Below, piece after piece: positions 48,130 to 59,409 of a stretch of DNA of 64,000 nucleotides. Position 1 is the stretch's first letter, and every line of letters starts with the position of its first letter. The notes under the pieces are model-generated. The model searched no databases. It was not told where the DNA came from and saw only the letters and a program-made list of their open reading frames with translations. The stretch lies in contig NZ_JAULSI010000015.1 in the NCBI RefSeq assembly GCF_030711405.1, positions 62,001 to 126,000 on the forward strand, written 5' to 3'. The stretch comes from Massilia brevitalea (lineage in GTDB: Bacteria > Pseudomonadota > Gammaproteobacteria > Burkholderiales > Burkholderiaceae_D). The translations under genes were made by a program, and so were the position numbers.

Positions 48130-48246
48130 GCACGGGAATCGGCAGCAAAAAGCCTTATCAGAAGTTCATCGCATGCACCCTCCTTTGTGCTCCACTGTCA
48201 GTTGCGGCGGTTCAGGCGTGCGCGCCCCGCACCGCCTCTCCGGCCC

Positions 48247-49209
48247 TCAATGGCGCAGCGAAATGCCGGGTTTGCGCCGCAATGCGCTGAGCACCTCGCG
48301 CACCGGCAGGTGCCAGTTCAGCTCCGTGTTCGTGTGGTGCCAGGCGTTGCGCGGCCGGTACTCGACGCTGATCACCATGTTCGAATTCATCTCCCCGAAC
48401 CAGTCGACTTCGCCCATCACGTCGATGATGTTGCGGTAGCGCGGCGGCATGGCGATCGCTACCGAGATGGTGACGATGGCCAGGTCGCCCAACTCGTCGT
48501 CCTCCTGCTCGTCGCGCAGCGCATACAGCGCTTCCGAGATCACCAGGTTGCCTTTCGAATGCCCGGTCAAGAGGCCGAAGTGGAAGCGGCGGTCGGTCAG
48601 CAGCTGGCACAGCGTGCGCGTATCGAGGCTGCCGCGCGCCGGGTTCATCGGCTCGGCCGGCCAGGCGATCTCGAACCTGTTGCCGCGCGCCAGATCGTCG
48701 ATCTGCTCGAACATGTGGCGCATGCGGTTCAGGGCGCCGAACCAATACCAGCCGCCGGCCGCTTCGGTGAACATGTCGGCCAGGCCGTAGCCCGACACCA
48801 GCGCCGCCACCGGCTCGCCAAAGGCATCGGCCACGTTGCGCGCAAAGGCCGCCGTGCCCAGCGCCGAACTGCCGACGCCGGCCACCGCCAGGATGCGCGT
48901 GTGGATGCCGCCATTGGTGGCGAAGTCCTCGATGTCGGGGCAGATGCGCAGCATGCCGGCGCCGGACGGCGGCACGATCAGCAGCGCCCCTTCGCGCGCC
49001 AGCCAGGGCGCCACCGAGGCCGCTTCGGCGGGCGTCACCACGCCGACGTCGTAGAAGATCGCGTCGAGGACGGCGTTGCGGCGCCGGTAACCCTCGAGCG
49101 TCGCCTCGCGCCAGGGCGCCTTGGCCTGCACCACCTCGGCCGCCGTATTGCGTTTCAGCTGGACGGACGCCAGCACCAGCGGCGCGCTGTTCCTGTTTTG
49201 CTGTGCCAT
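48247..49209 (-). CDS. Alpha/beta-hydrolase-like protein (GHSKG serine motif)
   Basis: 320 residues from the ATG at 49209 (MAQQNRNSAP); the longer frame to 49365 reads through a dispersed repeat and is rejected. FGLLTGHSKGNLVISEALYA near residue 220 is a nucleophile elbow (GxSxG with Lys). Earlier VAALVSGYGLADMFTEAAGG and IPPSGAGMLRICP-like strands fit a lipase fold. No signal peptide. Possibly a cytoplasmic lipase, esterase or poly-hydroxyalkanoate-related hydrolase; family not recognised with confidence. Confidence 0.65.
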   Translation of the reverse strand: MAQQNRNSAPLVLASVQLKRNTAAEVVQAKAPWREATLEGYRRRNAVLDAIFYDVGVVTPAEAASVAPWLAREGALLIVPPSGAGMLRICPDIEDFATNGGIHTRILAVAGVGSSALGTAAFARNVADAFGEPVAALVSGYGLADMFTEAAGGWYWFGALNRMRHMFEQIDDLARGNRFEIAWPAEPMNPARGSLDTRTLCQLLTDRRFHFGLLTGHSKGNLVISEALYALRDEQEDDELGDLAIVTISVAIAMPPRYRNIIDVMGEVDWFGEMNSNMVISVEYRPRNAWHHTNTELNWHLPVREVLSALRRKPGISLRH

Positions 49210-49323
49210 GACCGACCTCCCACCGGGCATCGCGGCCACGCGATGCGTGGCCTCTCCGGGTAAGAGAGCGTGTGCGGCACAAAGTTCAGCGCCGGGGCCG
49301 GCCTTGGCCTGCTGCCTGGCCTT

Positions 49324-49502
49324 CGTACGGTGGGCACTCCGTGCCCACGCGGAACGATGCGTCATGTTGGCCTCATTGGAGCCGCAGTGCCTTCATTGAG
49401 ATACCGTGTCTCAGGGCAGGCCACAACATTCAAACAAAGCCAACACAGCATCGCATTCCGCGTGGGCACTGGGTGCCTAGCGCGGCCCGGCCCACCCTAC
49501 GG
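49324..49502 (+). repeat. Composite dispersed repeat, copy 1 (about 179 bp)
   Basis: Starts with CGTACGGTGGGCACTCCGTG and ends with the 15-bp-insert form of the GTGGGCAC palindrome. The inner part shares with copy 2 (51914-52077) the blocks GCGTCATGTTGGC, TTGGAGCCGCAG, TTCATTGAGA, the hairpin TGAGATACCGTGTCTCA and ACATTCAAAC. It takes up most of the gap between the hydrolase and P450 genes. Confidence 0.75.
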
Positions 49503-49533
49503 AGCCAGCAACTGGCGCCGTATTCGACAGGAG

Positions 49534-50988
49534 TCACGTTTTTGGATGGAAGGGACAGCCGGTCACCGCTGTCGTCACTGCCGTTGGCACATCCTGCGCC
49601 GCAGCCGACCCAACCGCCTGCAACGGCGCTCGCCGCGCCAGCACCAGCCGCAGCCCGCCTGCCGGACGCCGGGTAACCCCCATACGCGCCACCGGCTCGC
49701 CCTGCCCCGGCGCCGGCCGCAAGCTGAAACGCTGCAGCAGCATCGCCAGCGCCAGCGTCATCTCCATTATGGCAAAGCTGTTGCCGATGCAGACCCGCGG
49801 CCCGGCGCCGAACGGCAAGTAAGCGCCGCGCGGAATCGCCTTGCCGGCCTCGCCATCGAAGCGCAGCGGGTCGAAACGCGCGGGCTCGGGAAACCAGCGC
49901 GGATCGTGGTGCGGGATCACCGTCATGATCGACACTACGCTCCCCATCGGCAGCAGCCATTCGCCGATTTGCACGTCCTCGAGCGCGCGGCGCGCCAACA
50001 GGCCCGGCGACGGCGCGTACAGGCGCAGGACTTCCTTCGCCACCAGGCCGAGGTAGTGCAGCTGCGGCAGGTCGCCCCAGGCCGGTACGCGTCCGCCGAG
50101 CACGCGGTCGACTTCCTCCGCCGCCCGGCCAGCCACCTCGGGATGCGCCGCCAGCGCCCAGCCGGCCCAGGTGAGCGCGGCGGCCGTGGTCTCGTGGCCG
50201 GCCAGGAAGGTTGTCATCAACTGGTCGCGCACGCCGGTGTCGTCCAGGCTGGCGCCGCCCTCCTCGTCGGTCGCCTCCAGCAGCATGCCAAGCAGGTCGT
50301 CGCGCTCGCCGCCGCCGGCACGGCGTGCCGCAATCTGCGCGCGGATCAGCGTATCCAGCAGGCGCATGGCCTCGCGTTTGGCCGCCCGGCCGGGATACGG
50401 CAGCCAGGCCGGCAAGGCAAAAGGCAGGAACATCTCGCGGTAGCCGGCGTCCACCAGCGTGCGCACCGCGCGCTCGACGCTACGCGTTCCACCTTCGAAG
50501 CGCGTGCTGAACATGGTGCGCAGGATCAGGTCGGCGGTCAGCATGTTCATCGCGTGCTCGAAGTCCAGCGGCGCGGCATGCGACAAGGCAGCCGGCATCG
50601 CATCAAAGGCATCGGCCATGGCCGCCGTCATCTGCCGCGCATAGGCATCGAAGCGCTTCGGCCCGAAGGCAGGCTGCAGCATGCGGCGCTGGCGGCGCCA
50701 GGTGTCGCCTTCGGTGACCAGCACGCTCTGGCCATGCAGCTGGGCCAGTATGTCCACGTGGCGCTCCCAGCGGACAAAGGCATCCGCTTTCTCGACCAGC
50801 AGTTCGCGGATATGGTCCGGGTGGCGCAGCGCGTAGTAGTCGATGTGGCCGAACTTCACATACACGGTGTCGCCATGGCGCGCATGCGCGTCGCGCCAGA
50901 AGCCGAGGAAATCGCGCCCCATGCGCTGCAGCGAGCGCATGCCGAAGGCGTGGTCACGCGGTCCGGGTGGGCGGATGGTCTTCGTCAA
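49534..50988 (-). CDS. Cytochrome P450
   Basis: 484 residues from a TTG at 50988, which is preceded by TGGAG at the right spacing and begins the normal P450 N-terminus IRPPGPRDHAFG; the ATG at 50940 would cut into it. I-helix FLAGHETTAAALTW, K-helix EVLRLY (ExxR) and heme loop LPFGAGPRVCIGNSFA with the Cys thiolate near residue 400 are all intact. No fused reductase. The C-terminus carries an extra TGCPFHPKT. The start overlaps the end of the AraC gene by 35 bp. Substrate unknown; family knowledge suggests fatty acid or terpenoid hydroxylation. Confidence 0.92.
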   Translation of the reverse strand: MTKTIRPPGPRDHAFGMRSLQRMGRDFLGFWRDAHARHGDTVYVKFGHIDYYALRHPDHIRELLVEKADAFVRWERHVDILAQLHGQSVLVTEGDTWRRQRRMLQPAFGPKRFDAYARQMTAAMADAFDAMPAALSHAAPLDFEHAMNMLTADLILRTMFSTRFEGGTRSVERAVRTLVDAGYREMFLPFALPAWLPYPGRAAKREAMRLLDTLIRAQIAARRAGGGERDDLLGMLLEATDEEGGASLDDTGVRDQLMTTFLAGHETTAAALTWAGWALAAHPEVAGRAAEEVDRVLGGRVPAWGDLPQLHYLGLVAKEVLRLYAPSPGLLARRALEDVQIGEWLLPMGSVVSIMTVIPHHDPRWFPEPARFDPLRFDGEAGKAIPRGAYLPFGAGPRVCIGNSFAIMEMTLALAMLLQRFSLRPAPGQGEPVARMGVTRRPAGGLRLVLARRAPLQAVGSAAAQDVPTAVTTAVTGCPFHPKT

Positions 50989-51841
50989 GGGGAAACTCCA
51001 GGCGGTAGACCCAGTCTGCTTCCTCGTGCTGCACGTCGTGCACCAGTTGCAGCGGCGTGCGGCCGGTCTGGGCCTTGCAATCGCGGACCATGTGCGACTG
51101 GTCGGCGTAGTCGTTGGCAAGGGCGTGGTCTGCCATGTCGACCCGTCCGCTCGCCAGGTAAGCGCGCTGGGCGCGCAGGAAGCTGCGTTCGCCACGCCAC
51201 AGGCGCAGCGTGGTCTGCAAACTGGCGCCGGCCTGGCGCCGGGCCACGCGCTGCAGCTGGCGCGGCTGCAGGCCGAGCAGGCGGCAGGCCAGGGTCAGCG
51301 TCAACTGTCCGCCGAGGCGGCGCAGGCGGGTCCAGCCCGGCAGCGCGTCGCCATGGCGGGCGATGTGGTCTTCGATGCAGCGGCAGCGCTCGGCATCGCT
51401 TTCCGCGGCGAATACCGCGTCAAGCAGCGCCTGGGCCGCTGCGGGCAGCACGCTGCGCGCGTCGAGGAAGCGGTCGTGCAAGGTGGCGAGATCGACGCCG
51501 AACAGGGCGTGGAAGGCGTCGGGATGGAACACGGCGATGAAGGCCTGCACCTCGCCGACGTTCTGCGACACCACCGGCGCGCCCTGGCAGCCGCCGACGG
51601 AGCAGCGCGCCAGCGGCTGTTGCACCTGCGCGCCGCCGCATTCGACCAGTTCGGCGCTGCCTGCCAAAAACCAGGTGATGGTGCAGTGGGCCGAGGCCGG
51701 GAAGCGGTTCAGTGCGGCAGCGCCTTCCAGCGGGCAGCCGCGGCCGTCGCGCGAGATGAAGGCGCGCAGGTGGCCGGCGGCGGCAGTGCCGGGCAATAGC
51801 AGGCGGGTGATCGGCGAGCGGGACGTGGGTGCGGAGCGCAT
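50954..51841 (-). CDS. AraC-family transcriptional regulator
   Basis: 295 residues from the ATG at 51841. The N-terminal two thirds resemble the AraC ligand/cupin-like arm (ITWFLAGSAELVECGG, VFHPDAFHALFGVDL), and the C-terminal region has the two helix-turn-helices (LTLTLACRLLGLQPRQLQRV and MADHALANDYADQSHMVRDC followed by KAQTGRTPLQL). Co-directional and overlapping with the P450 gene, so it probably controls its own operon. Inverted arms GACACG/CGTGTC with a 9-bp spacer lie at 51842-51862, right before the start codon. Confidence 0.85.
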   Translation of the reverse strand: MRSAPTSRSPITRLLLPGTAAAGHLRAFISRDGRGCPLEGAAALNRFPASAHCTITWFLAGSAELVECGGAQVQQPLARCSVGGCQGAPVVSQNVGEVQAFIAVFHPDAFHALFGVDLATLHDRFLDARSVLPAAAQALLDAVFAAESDAERCRCIEDHIARHGDALPGWTRLRRLGGQLTLTLACRLLGLQPRQLQRVARRQAGASLQTTLRLWRGERSFLRAQRAYLASGRVDMADHALANDYADQSHMVRDCKAQTGRTPLQLVHDVQHEEADWVYRLEFPLDEDHPPTRTA

Positions 51842-51862
51842 GACACGTATTTTAGCCGTGTC
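51842..51862 (-). promoter_or_regulatory. Inverted repeat at the AraC gene start
   Basis: GACACG (51842-51847) and CGTGTC (51857-51862) form a 21-bp dyad that encloses TAAAAT on the minus strand. It could be an autoregulatory site or a hairpin over the start codon. Seen directly; role inferred. Confidence 0.35.
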
Positions 51863-51913
51863 TGTTTTGCAAGATAGAACAAAAACGACATTGCCAGAAC
51901 CGGCAGCGTCAAC

Positions 51914-52077
51914 CGTACGGTGGGCACCCTGTGCCCACGCGGAACGACGCGTCATGTTGGCTTCGTTGGAGCCGCAGGGCATTCATTGAGACACAGTGTC
52001 TCAGAGCTGGCCACGACATTCAAACCCGGCCAACGCAGTGCATCGTTCCGCGTGGGCACGGGGTGCCCACCGTACGG
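51914..52077 (+). repeat. Composite dispersed repeat, copy 2 (164 bp)
   Basis: Same orientation as copy 1 at 49324. It begins and ends with CGTACGG and has terminal GTGGGCAC-type palindromes in inverted orientation and the inner hairpin TTGAGACACAGTGTCTCAG. It lacks the 15-bp block present in copy 1. Lies upstream of the AraC gene, so copies 1 and 2 flank the AraC-P450 pair as direct repeats. Confidence 0.75.
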
Positions 52078-52100
52078 AATAGGTCCCGGGCCTGAAACGC

Positions 52101-53986
<1,886 letters not shown>

Positions 53987-53990
<4 letters not shown>

Positions 53991-55333
53991 GATTCGGTAT
54001 CGTCTGCGCTGCCTGCCAGCGCGGCCGGGAAGCGGCGCGGCAGGGTGAGGGTGAAGGTCGAGCCGACGCCGGGCCGGCTGACCACGTCGACGCGCCCGCC
54101 GAGCAGGTCGGCCAGGCGCCGGCACAGCGGCAGGCCGAGGCCGGTGCCCTTGATACGCCGTTGCAGCGGGTGCTCGACCTGGGCGAATTCCTCGAAAATC
54201 AGTTGCAGGTGGTCGGCTGCAATGCCGATGCCGGTGTCGGTCACGGCGAACACGATCTCGTCGGTGCCGGCTTCATACGAAGCGCTCACGCGTACCGATC
54301 CCTGCTCGGTGAACTTCAACGCGTTCGAGATGAAGTTGCGCAGGATCTGGGAAATCTTGCCCTCGTCGGACTCGAAGGCATCCATCACGCCGCCGTGGTC
54401 GAACACCAGTTCCACGCTCTCGGTGCTCACCAGCGGACGCAGCATGCCCTTCAGGGCGCGGAACAGGTTCTCCGGCAGCACCGGCGCCAGGTGGGTCTCG
54501 ACCTTGCCGGCCTCGATCTTGGCCAGGTCGAGCAAATCGTTCACCAGTTCCGAGAGGTCGGTGGCGGCGCTCTCGATGAAACGCACCTGGCGTTCCTGCT
54601 CCGGGGTCAGGTCGCCGTCCATGCGGTCGATCAGCAGCTTCGAGAGCGCGCGGATCGAGGACAGCGGCGTGCGCAGTTCGTGACTGGTGTTCGACAGGAA
54701 GCGGGACTTCATCTCGTCGGCCTTGCGCAGGCGCTCGGCCTTGTCCTCGATCTCGGCGTACAGCGCGACGATGCCACGGTTCGTGTCCTCGAGTTCGCGC
54801 GTCAGCGACAGCAGGTCTTCCTGGCGTTCGCGCAGCTCGGCCAGGGTTTCGACCAGCTCGCGGTTCTGCTGCTGCACTTCCTGCCAGGTGTTCGGCGCAG
54901 GCGCGGACGCCAGTTCGGCGCCGATCTGCGCCAGGCGCGCGGCGCCCAGCGGCCCCTGCGGCGGCAGCGCCTTGCGCATCACCACGGCGGCGGTGCCGGC
55001 GCCGTCGGCGATCTCGCAGGCGTCCATCAGGCGGTGCGCGGTGACGATCGCCGGGTCGCCGGCCAGGCTGGCCTCGACGTTATCGAGACGCGCGCCGGCG
55101 TTGATGCTCACTTCGAGCTGCTGGCCGCCGCGCAGCTCAGCCAGCGCGAACACGGCGCGCGCGCCGGGGCCGCCGAGCGAGGCGGCGCGCGCCACCTCCG
55201 ACACGGCGGTGGCGATGCGCACCTGGTCCTGCTTGGAGAAGCCGAGCAGGTGCGAGACCTGGCGCGCGCGCTGGCGCACCAGCACCACGTCCTGGTCGCT
55301 CTCCAGGGCCACGTTCAGGATACGCTGGCTCAT
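53987..55333 (-). CDS. Histidine kinase with an N-terminal RsbT/RsbW-like ATPase region
   Basis: 448 residues from the ATG at 55333 (4-bp overlap with the phosphatase gene). Residues 1-125 resemble an RsbT-like GHKL domain (ESDQDVVLVRQRARQVSHLL, VRIATAVSEVARAA in place of the N box), though the ATP-lid glycines look degraded. A coiled coil (residues about 150-205) leads to HisKA FLSNTSHELRTPLSSIR with His 218 and a complete HATPase (NFISNALKFTEQG, DTGIGI, GTGLGLPLC). No receiver domain. It probably passes the stressosome state to the next gene. Confidence 0.88.
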
Positions 55334-56361
55334 GAATGGTCTTCCCTTCTGCGCACCACCAGCACCATGGCGTCGTCGCGGCGGCGGATGTAGTCGCGCA
55401 TCAGCATCGCCGCGACCAGCGCCGGGCTGTGCCCGAGCAGGCCCGGGTACTTGTCCAGGTCCCACTGGGTCTGGATGCCGTCCGAATGCATGATCACCAT
55501 GGCGCCCGGCGGGCAAGGCGCGCTGAACTCCTGCACCTTGCGCATGTTATGGCCGACGATGCCGTTGTGCGACACCAGCGCGCGGCGCGTGTCGCTGTCG
55601 ATCACGTAGGCGCCGATGTTGCCGATGCCGGCAAAGCGCAGCGTGTCGGTCTCGAAATCGATGCGCACCGCCGCCAGCGCCGCGCCGCGCGTGATGCGCA
55701 GCGCCTGGTGCGAGGCCTCGACCAGCTGCGCCGCTTCGGCGTCGGGGCGGTGCTGCAGCTCGGCGATGGCGGCGTGCGCGACCGCCGCCGCTTCCGGCCC
55801 GTGGCCGAGGCCATCGGCGGCCAGCAGGGTCGCGCCCGCGCCGTCGCAGGCCACGCCCCAGCCGTCGCCGCAGGCGTCCTCGCCGGCCAGCGGCACCGTC
55901 AGGGCGCCGACTTCGACCCGGCACAGCGCCGGCGCCGCTTCGTCGCGCCACAGGCGCATGAAGAACAGCGCGCCCTGCCCTGGCCGCGAGTACACGTCGA
56001 ACTCGCTGGACAGGCGGCGCAGCGCGCCCAGGCCCGTGCCCGCGGTGCCGGCAGTGGACATGCCGTCGCGCAGGCAGGCATCGAGGTCGTGGATGCCGGG
56101 GCCGCTGTCGACCGCCAGCACGTCGATCCCGGGCACGCCTTCGGCTTGCGCCACGTTCAGGTAGAGGGTGCCCTCGCCGGCATGCTTGAGCAGGTTGGTG
56201 CCGGCTTCGGTGACGATCAGCGCCAGCTGGCCGGCGCGGGTTTCGCTGAAACCGAGCTCGACCGCCATGCGCTGCCCGGCGCGGCGCGCGGCAGCGACAT
56301 CGCTGGCATGGGTGATGGCAAACGACAGCTGGGTGTCGAGCGACGAAATCAGCGTTTCCAT
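55330..56361 (-). CDS. RsbX-like serine phosphatase fused to an RsbW/T-like ATPase domain
   Basis: 343 residues. Residues 1-140 are a GHKL ATPase: LIVTEAGTNLLKHA (N box), VDSGPGIHD (G1) and GTGLGALRRL (G2). Residues 150-340 are a SpoIIE/PP2C phosphatase: AADGLGHGPEAAAVAHAA and MHSDGIQTQWD carry the metal aspartates. In stressosomes RsbX dephosphorylates RsbS and RsbR to reset the complex. The fused ATPase domain is not in B. subtilis RsbX. Start overlaps rsbT by 13 bp. Confidence 0.87.
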   Translation of the reverse strand: METLISSLDTQLSFAITHASDVAAARRAGQRMAVELGFSETRAGQLALIVTEAGTNLLKHAGEGTLYLNVAQAEGVPGIDVLAVDSGPGIHDLDACLRDGMSTAGTAGTGLGALRRLSSEFDVYSRPGQGALFFMRLWRDEAAPALCRVEVGALTVPLAGEDACGDGWGVACDGAGATLLAADGLGHGPEAAAVAHAAIAELQHRPDAEAAQLVEASHQALRITRGAALAAVRIDFETDTLRFAGIGNIGAYVIDSDTRRALVSHNGIVGHNMRKVQEFSAPCPPGAMVIMHSDGIQTQWDLDKYPGLLGHSPALVAAMLMRDYIRRRDDAMVLVVRRREDHS

Positions 56362-56810
56362 TTCACGACCGCGACCGCGGTGCCCTCTCCCGCACGGGTG
56401 TCGATCTCGAACTCGTCGACCAGGCGCTTCGAGCCGCTCAGGCCCAGGCCCAGGCCGCCGCCGGTGGTGTAGCCGTCGCGCAGCGCCAGGTCCAGGTCGG
56501 GGATGCCGGGCCCGTTGTCGACGAACAGCAGCCCGACGCCCTTGCGGAAACCGTCGTCGAGCTTGTCGAGGTGGCAGGCGCCGCCGCCGCCGTACTTGAT
56601 GGTGTTGCGTCCGAGCTCGCTGGCGGCCGTCACCAGCTTGGTCTGGTCGACCAGCGACAGGCCGATGGCGACGGCGCGCTCGCGCACCTGCTTGCGCAGG
56701 CCGACCACGTCCTCGTCGCCGCGCAGCGGCAGCGTGACGCGGTCGACGCGCAGCCGGGCATTGAGCTCCAGCAGCTCGGTATCGAATTCAACTGCGGTTG
56801 CAGCGTTCAT
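56349..56810 (-). CDS. rsbT: RsbT-like serine/threonine kinase (anti-sigma-factor kinase fold)
   Basis: 153 residues, one GHKL domain: TAASELGRNTIKYGGGG (N box), FVDNGPGIPDL (G1), GGGLGLGLSGSKRLVDEF (G2), and a last strand GTAVAVVKW. This is RsbT, which in B. subtilis phosphorylates RsbR and RsbS and is released to activate an output. Here no RsbU is adjacent. It overlaps rsbS by 4 bp. Confidence 0.9.
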   Translation of the reverse strand: MNAATAVEFDTELLELNARLRVDRVTLPLRGDEDVVGLRKQVRERAVAIGLSLVDQTKLVTAASELGRNTIKYGGGGACHLDKLDDGFRKGVGLLFVDNGPGIPDLDLALRDGYTTGGGLGLGLSGSKRLVDEFEIDTRAGEGTAVAVVKWKR

Positions 56811-57166
56811 CTATTCAGGTTCTTTCCGAGCAGGGCCATGCCCTTCTCGACGTTCAGCGCCGTCTTCACGCCGTGCAGGGTCAGGCCCAGCTCGACCAGG
56901 GTAATCGCCACGGCCGGCTGCATGCCGACCACCACGGTCTGGGCGTCGAGCACGCGCGCCATCGCCGCTGTGTTGCTGATCATACGCCCGATGAAGGAAT
57001 CGACCAGGTCGAGCGCGGAGATATCGATCAGCACGCCCTTGGCGCCGTCGCTGACGATGCGCTCGGTCAGGTCGTCCTGCAGGGTCATGGCCAGGCGGTC
57101 GTGCATGTCGACCTGGATGGTGACCAGCAACAGGTCGCCCATCCGCAGGATAGGAATGCGTTCCAT
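56807..57166 (-). CDS. rsbS: RsbS-like STAS protein
   Basis: 119 residues, a single STAS domain: PILRMGDLLLVTIQVDMHD, VLIDISALDLVDSFIGRMI and VVVGMQPAVAITLVELG. Ser57 in VDSFIGR matches the serine that RsbT phosphorylates in the family. It forms the stressosome core with RsbR. 3 bp downstream of rsbR. Confidence 0.92.
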   Translation of the reverse strand: MERIPILRMGDLLLVTIQVDMHDRLAMTLQDDLTERIVSDGAKGVLIDISALDLVDSFIGRMISNTAAMARVLDAQTVVVGMQPAVAITLVELGLTLHGVKTALNVEKGMALLGKNLNR

Positions 57167-57169
57167 CGC

Positions 57170-58033
57170 TTAGCCCTGCTGGCTGACGATGGTGGTGCCG
57201 GTGCGCTGCAGCGCCACGACAAAGGCGTCGGCCAGGGTGGCCTTGGTCATCACGTCTTCCAGGTTCACGCCCAGGTGCACGATGGTCTGTGCGATCTGTG
57301 GGCGGATGCCGCTGATGATGCAGTCGGCGCCCATCAGGCGCGCGGCGGCGATGGTCTTCATCAGGTGCTGAGCCACCAGCGTGTCGACGGTCGGCACGCC
57401 GGTGATGTCGATGATGGCGATGCTGGCGCCGGTGTCGACGATCTTTTGCAGGATGTTTTCCATCACCACCTGGGTGCGCGCCGAATCCAGGGTGCCGATC
57501 AGCGGCAGCGCCAGGATGCCGTTCCAGAGTTTGACAACCGGGGTCGACAGCTCCAGCAGTTCCTGCTGCTGGCGCACGATGATCTGGTCCTTGGCCTTCT
57601 GGAAGACTTCGATGGTGTACAGGCCCAGCTTGTCGAGCAGCAGGTTGATCGACCACGACGCGGCGGCCAGGACTTCCGGTTCGCCGGCAAAGGCCGTGCT
57701 CAGCTGGGCGAACACCGGCTGCTTCAGCGAGAACACGAAGGTCGCGGTTTCGCTCGGGGTCGAGCCGGACTTGGCGCGGCTCGACGAAATTTCGGCCAGC
57801 AAATCGCGCACCTCGTCCCACGAGCGGTGCTCGACGTTTTCCAGTTCGCCGGCGCGGGTGGCGGTGGCAAAGGCGGACAGGAACTGCTGGCAATGGGCGC
57901 GCAGCTGCTGTTTCGCGCTGGCAGTGCCGCGCACGGTCAGCGCCTCGATCTGCGCAGTCCATTGCGCGCCGATCTCGGCCTCATGTTCCTGGATGAGCTG
58001 GCTGATACGGGCGGCGTTGTCCTTCGTGGTCAT
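57170..58033 (-). CDS. rsbR: RsbR-like stressosome sensor (RsbR_N globin-like plus STAS domain)
   Basis: 287 residues. Residues 1-150 form the helical non-haem-globin RsbR_N sensor (no obvious proximal haem His context), followed by a linker LLELSTPVVKLWNGILALPL and a STAS domain with IDITGVPTVDTLVAQHLMKT and GIRPQIAQTIVHLGV. Thr218 aligns with the phospho-Ser of RsbS and Thr250 is a candidate second phosphosite. First gene of the stressosome-like operon. The sensed signal is unknown. Confidence 0.92.
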   Translation of the reverse strand: MTTKDNAARISQLIQEHEAEIGAQWTAQIEALTVRGTASAKQQLRAHCQQFLSAFATATRAGELENVEHRSWDEVRDLLAEISSSRAKSGSTPSETATFVFSLKQPVFAQLSTAFAGEPEVLAAASWSINLLLDKLGLYTIEVFQKAKDQIIVRQQQELLELSTPVVKLWNGILALPLIGTLDSARTQVVMENILQKIVDTGASIAIIDITGVPTVDTLVAQHLMKTIAAARLMGADCIISGIRPQIAQTIVHLGVNLEDVMTKATLADAFVVALQRTGTTIVSQQG

Positions 58034-58200
58034 CTCTTGGTCCTTGGTCGTTTGGCTTGTTGGTCCGGATGCGTGTGCACCGCTGGCGCACCGCTCCCAT
58101 GATTGGAAAAATGGCCAACTATAACACTTATTTAACTTTCACTACGGCACACTTGGGCATACGAAAACGCGCGGAGAACCACAATTGACAGGGTGTTTTT

Positions 58201-59409
58201 TTATTCCGCTGCAAGTGCGTTCAAGGCGGCCTCGTCCGGGAAAGCGCGCACGCGCCAGCGCGGCAACTGGTAGCCCTCCTGGCGCACCATCAGGTGGCCG
58301 GCGGCGGCAACCAGGTCGGCCCAGGCGACGTTCCAGCGCCGCCCTTCCCGGCCCGGCTCGTCGAGGTAGCCGAGGACGATGCGGTCGGTCTCGGGCAGCA
58401 GCGCGTCGACGCCGGCCGTCCAGGTCGACACACTGAAGATGCGCTCGTCGTCGCCTTTCACCAGCATATAGGTGGCAACGAAAATATCCGTGCCCTGCTG
58501 CTCGAAACCCTGGTCCAGCAACTGCTTCTGCTCGGCGTAATCCTCTTGCAGCGCCATGCGCCGCAGGTCGGCCAGCTTGCGCGCCACCTCTTCGTCGAGC
58601 GGGACATACGGCACTGCCTTGCCGTCGACGTACTCGTACATCAGGGTCGACACGCGCCGCCCCTCGGTCTCGATCGCCGACTGCGCATAGCTCACCAGGG
58701 TCAGCAGGTCTTCGCGGCTGTGCGAGGCCGACAGCAGCATGCGTCCGCGCGTCGGAATCATCACGACCGGATGCTGGCCGGCCACGCGGTGCACCAGGTC
58801 GGGCAGCAGGATGCGCGAGGAATCGTAGGCATCGTTCCAGTCGCTGGCGAACAGGTTGGCGCCCAGCTGGACGAACTGTTCGGGCGCCAGGTCGCGCAGG
58901 TTGTCGAGGGCGATGGTGCTGGCGGCTTCCTGCGACACGCCCCATTTCTCGAGCTGGCTGGTGTCGAGGATGCGGGTCAGGTGCTCGGTGTCCCAGGCCA
59001 GCAGCATGACGGTGTCGTCGCTGAAGTCGGCTGCCGCGAAGCCCGTGCTCGGCTTGGCATCGCCAGCCAGCGGGCCGAGCTGGGCGGCCTGGAGGAAGGC
59101 GCCGGTGCGCAGCACGGGCAGCAGATTGCGTCTTGCGGCCTCGAAGGTGTCGGGGATATCGGCCTGGACGAACAGGTTCGAATACTTGTCGACCACGGCG
59201 CGGCGCTCGGCGCGCGAGGCCTCGCAATAGTCGTGGTAGCAGTTGTGCAGATTGACGGCACCGCCTTCGCTGCCGGGCATCAGGATGCGGAAGTTGGGGG
59301 CGTCGAATTCCATCGGGCCTTCGTAGCCGCGCGCCCTGGCGGCCCCCATGGCGATCTGCGCGAATTTTTCAGGTGAGGGCTTGCGGAAGAAAAGGTCGAG
59401 AATTCCCAC
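58201..59409 (-). CDS. YtpQ/DUF1444-like hypothetical protein
   Basis: 402 residues, cytoplasmic, no signal peptide. It begins GILDLFFRKPSPEKFAQIAM; MIPTRGRMLLSASHSREDLL and LDEEVARKLADLRRMALQED are well-formed segments. The overall length and layout recall DUF1444 (YtpQ), for which no biochemical function is established; the match is from memory and uncertain. Same strand as the stressosome operon but separated by 167 bp with no clear terminator. Confidence 0.6.
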   Translation of the reverse strand: MGILDLFFRKPSPEKFAQIAMGAARARGYEGPMEFDAPNFRILMPGSEGGAVNLHNCYHDYCEASRAERRAVVDKYSNLFVQADIPDTFEAARRNLLPVLRTGAFLQAAQLGPLAGDAKPSTGFAAADFSDDTVMLLAWDTEHLTRILDTSQLEKWGVSQEAASTIALDNLRDLAPEQFVQLGANLFASDWNDAYDSSRILLPDLVHRVAGQHPVVMIPTRGRMLLSASHSREDLLTLVSYAQSAIETEGRRVSTLMYEYVDGKAVPYVPLDEEVARKLADLRRMALQEDYAEQKQLLDQGFEQQGTDIFVATYMLVKGDDERIFSVSTWTAGVDALLPETDRIVLGYLDEPGREGRRWNVAWADLVAAAGHLMVRQEGYQLPRWRVRAFPDEAALNALAAE

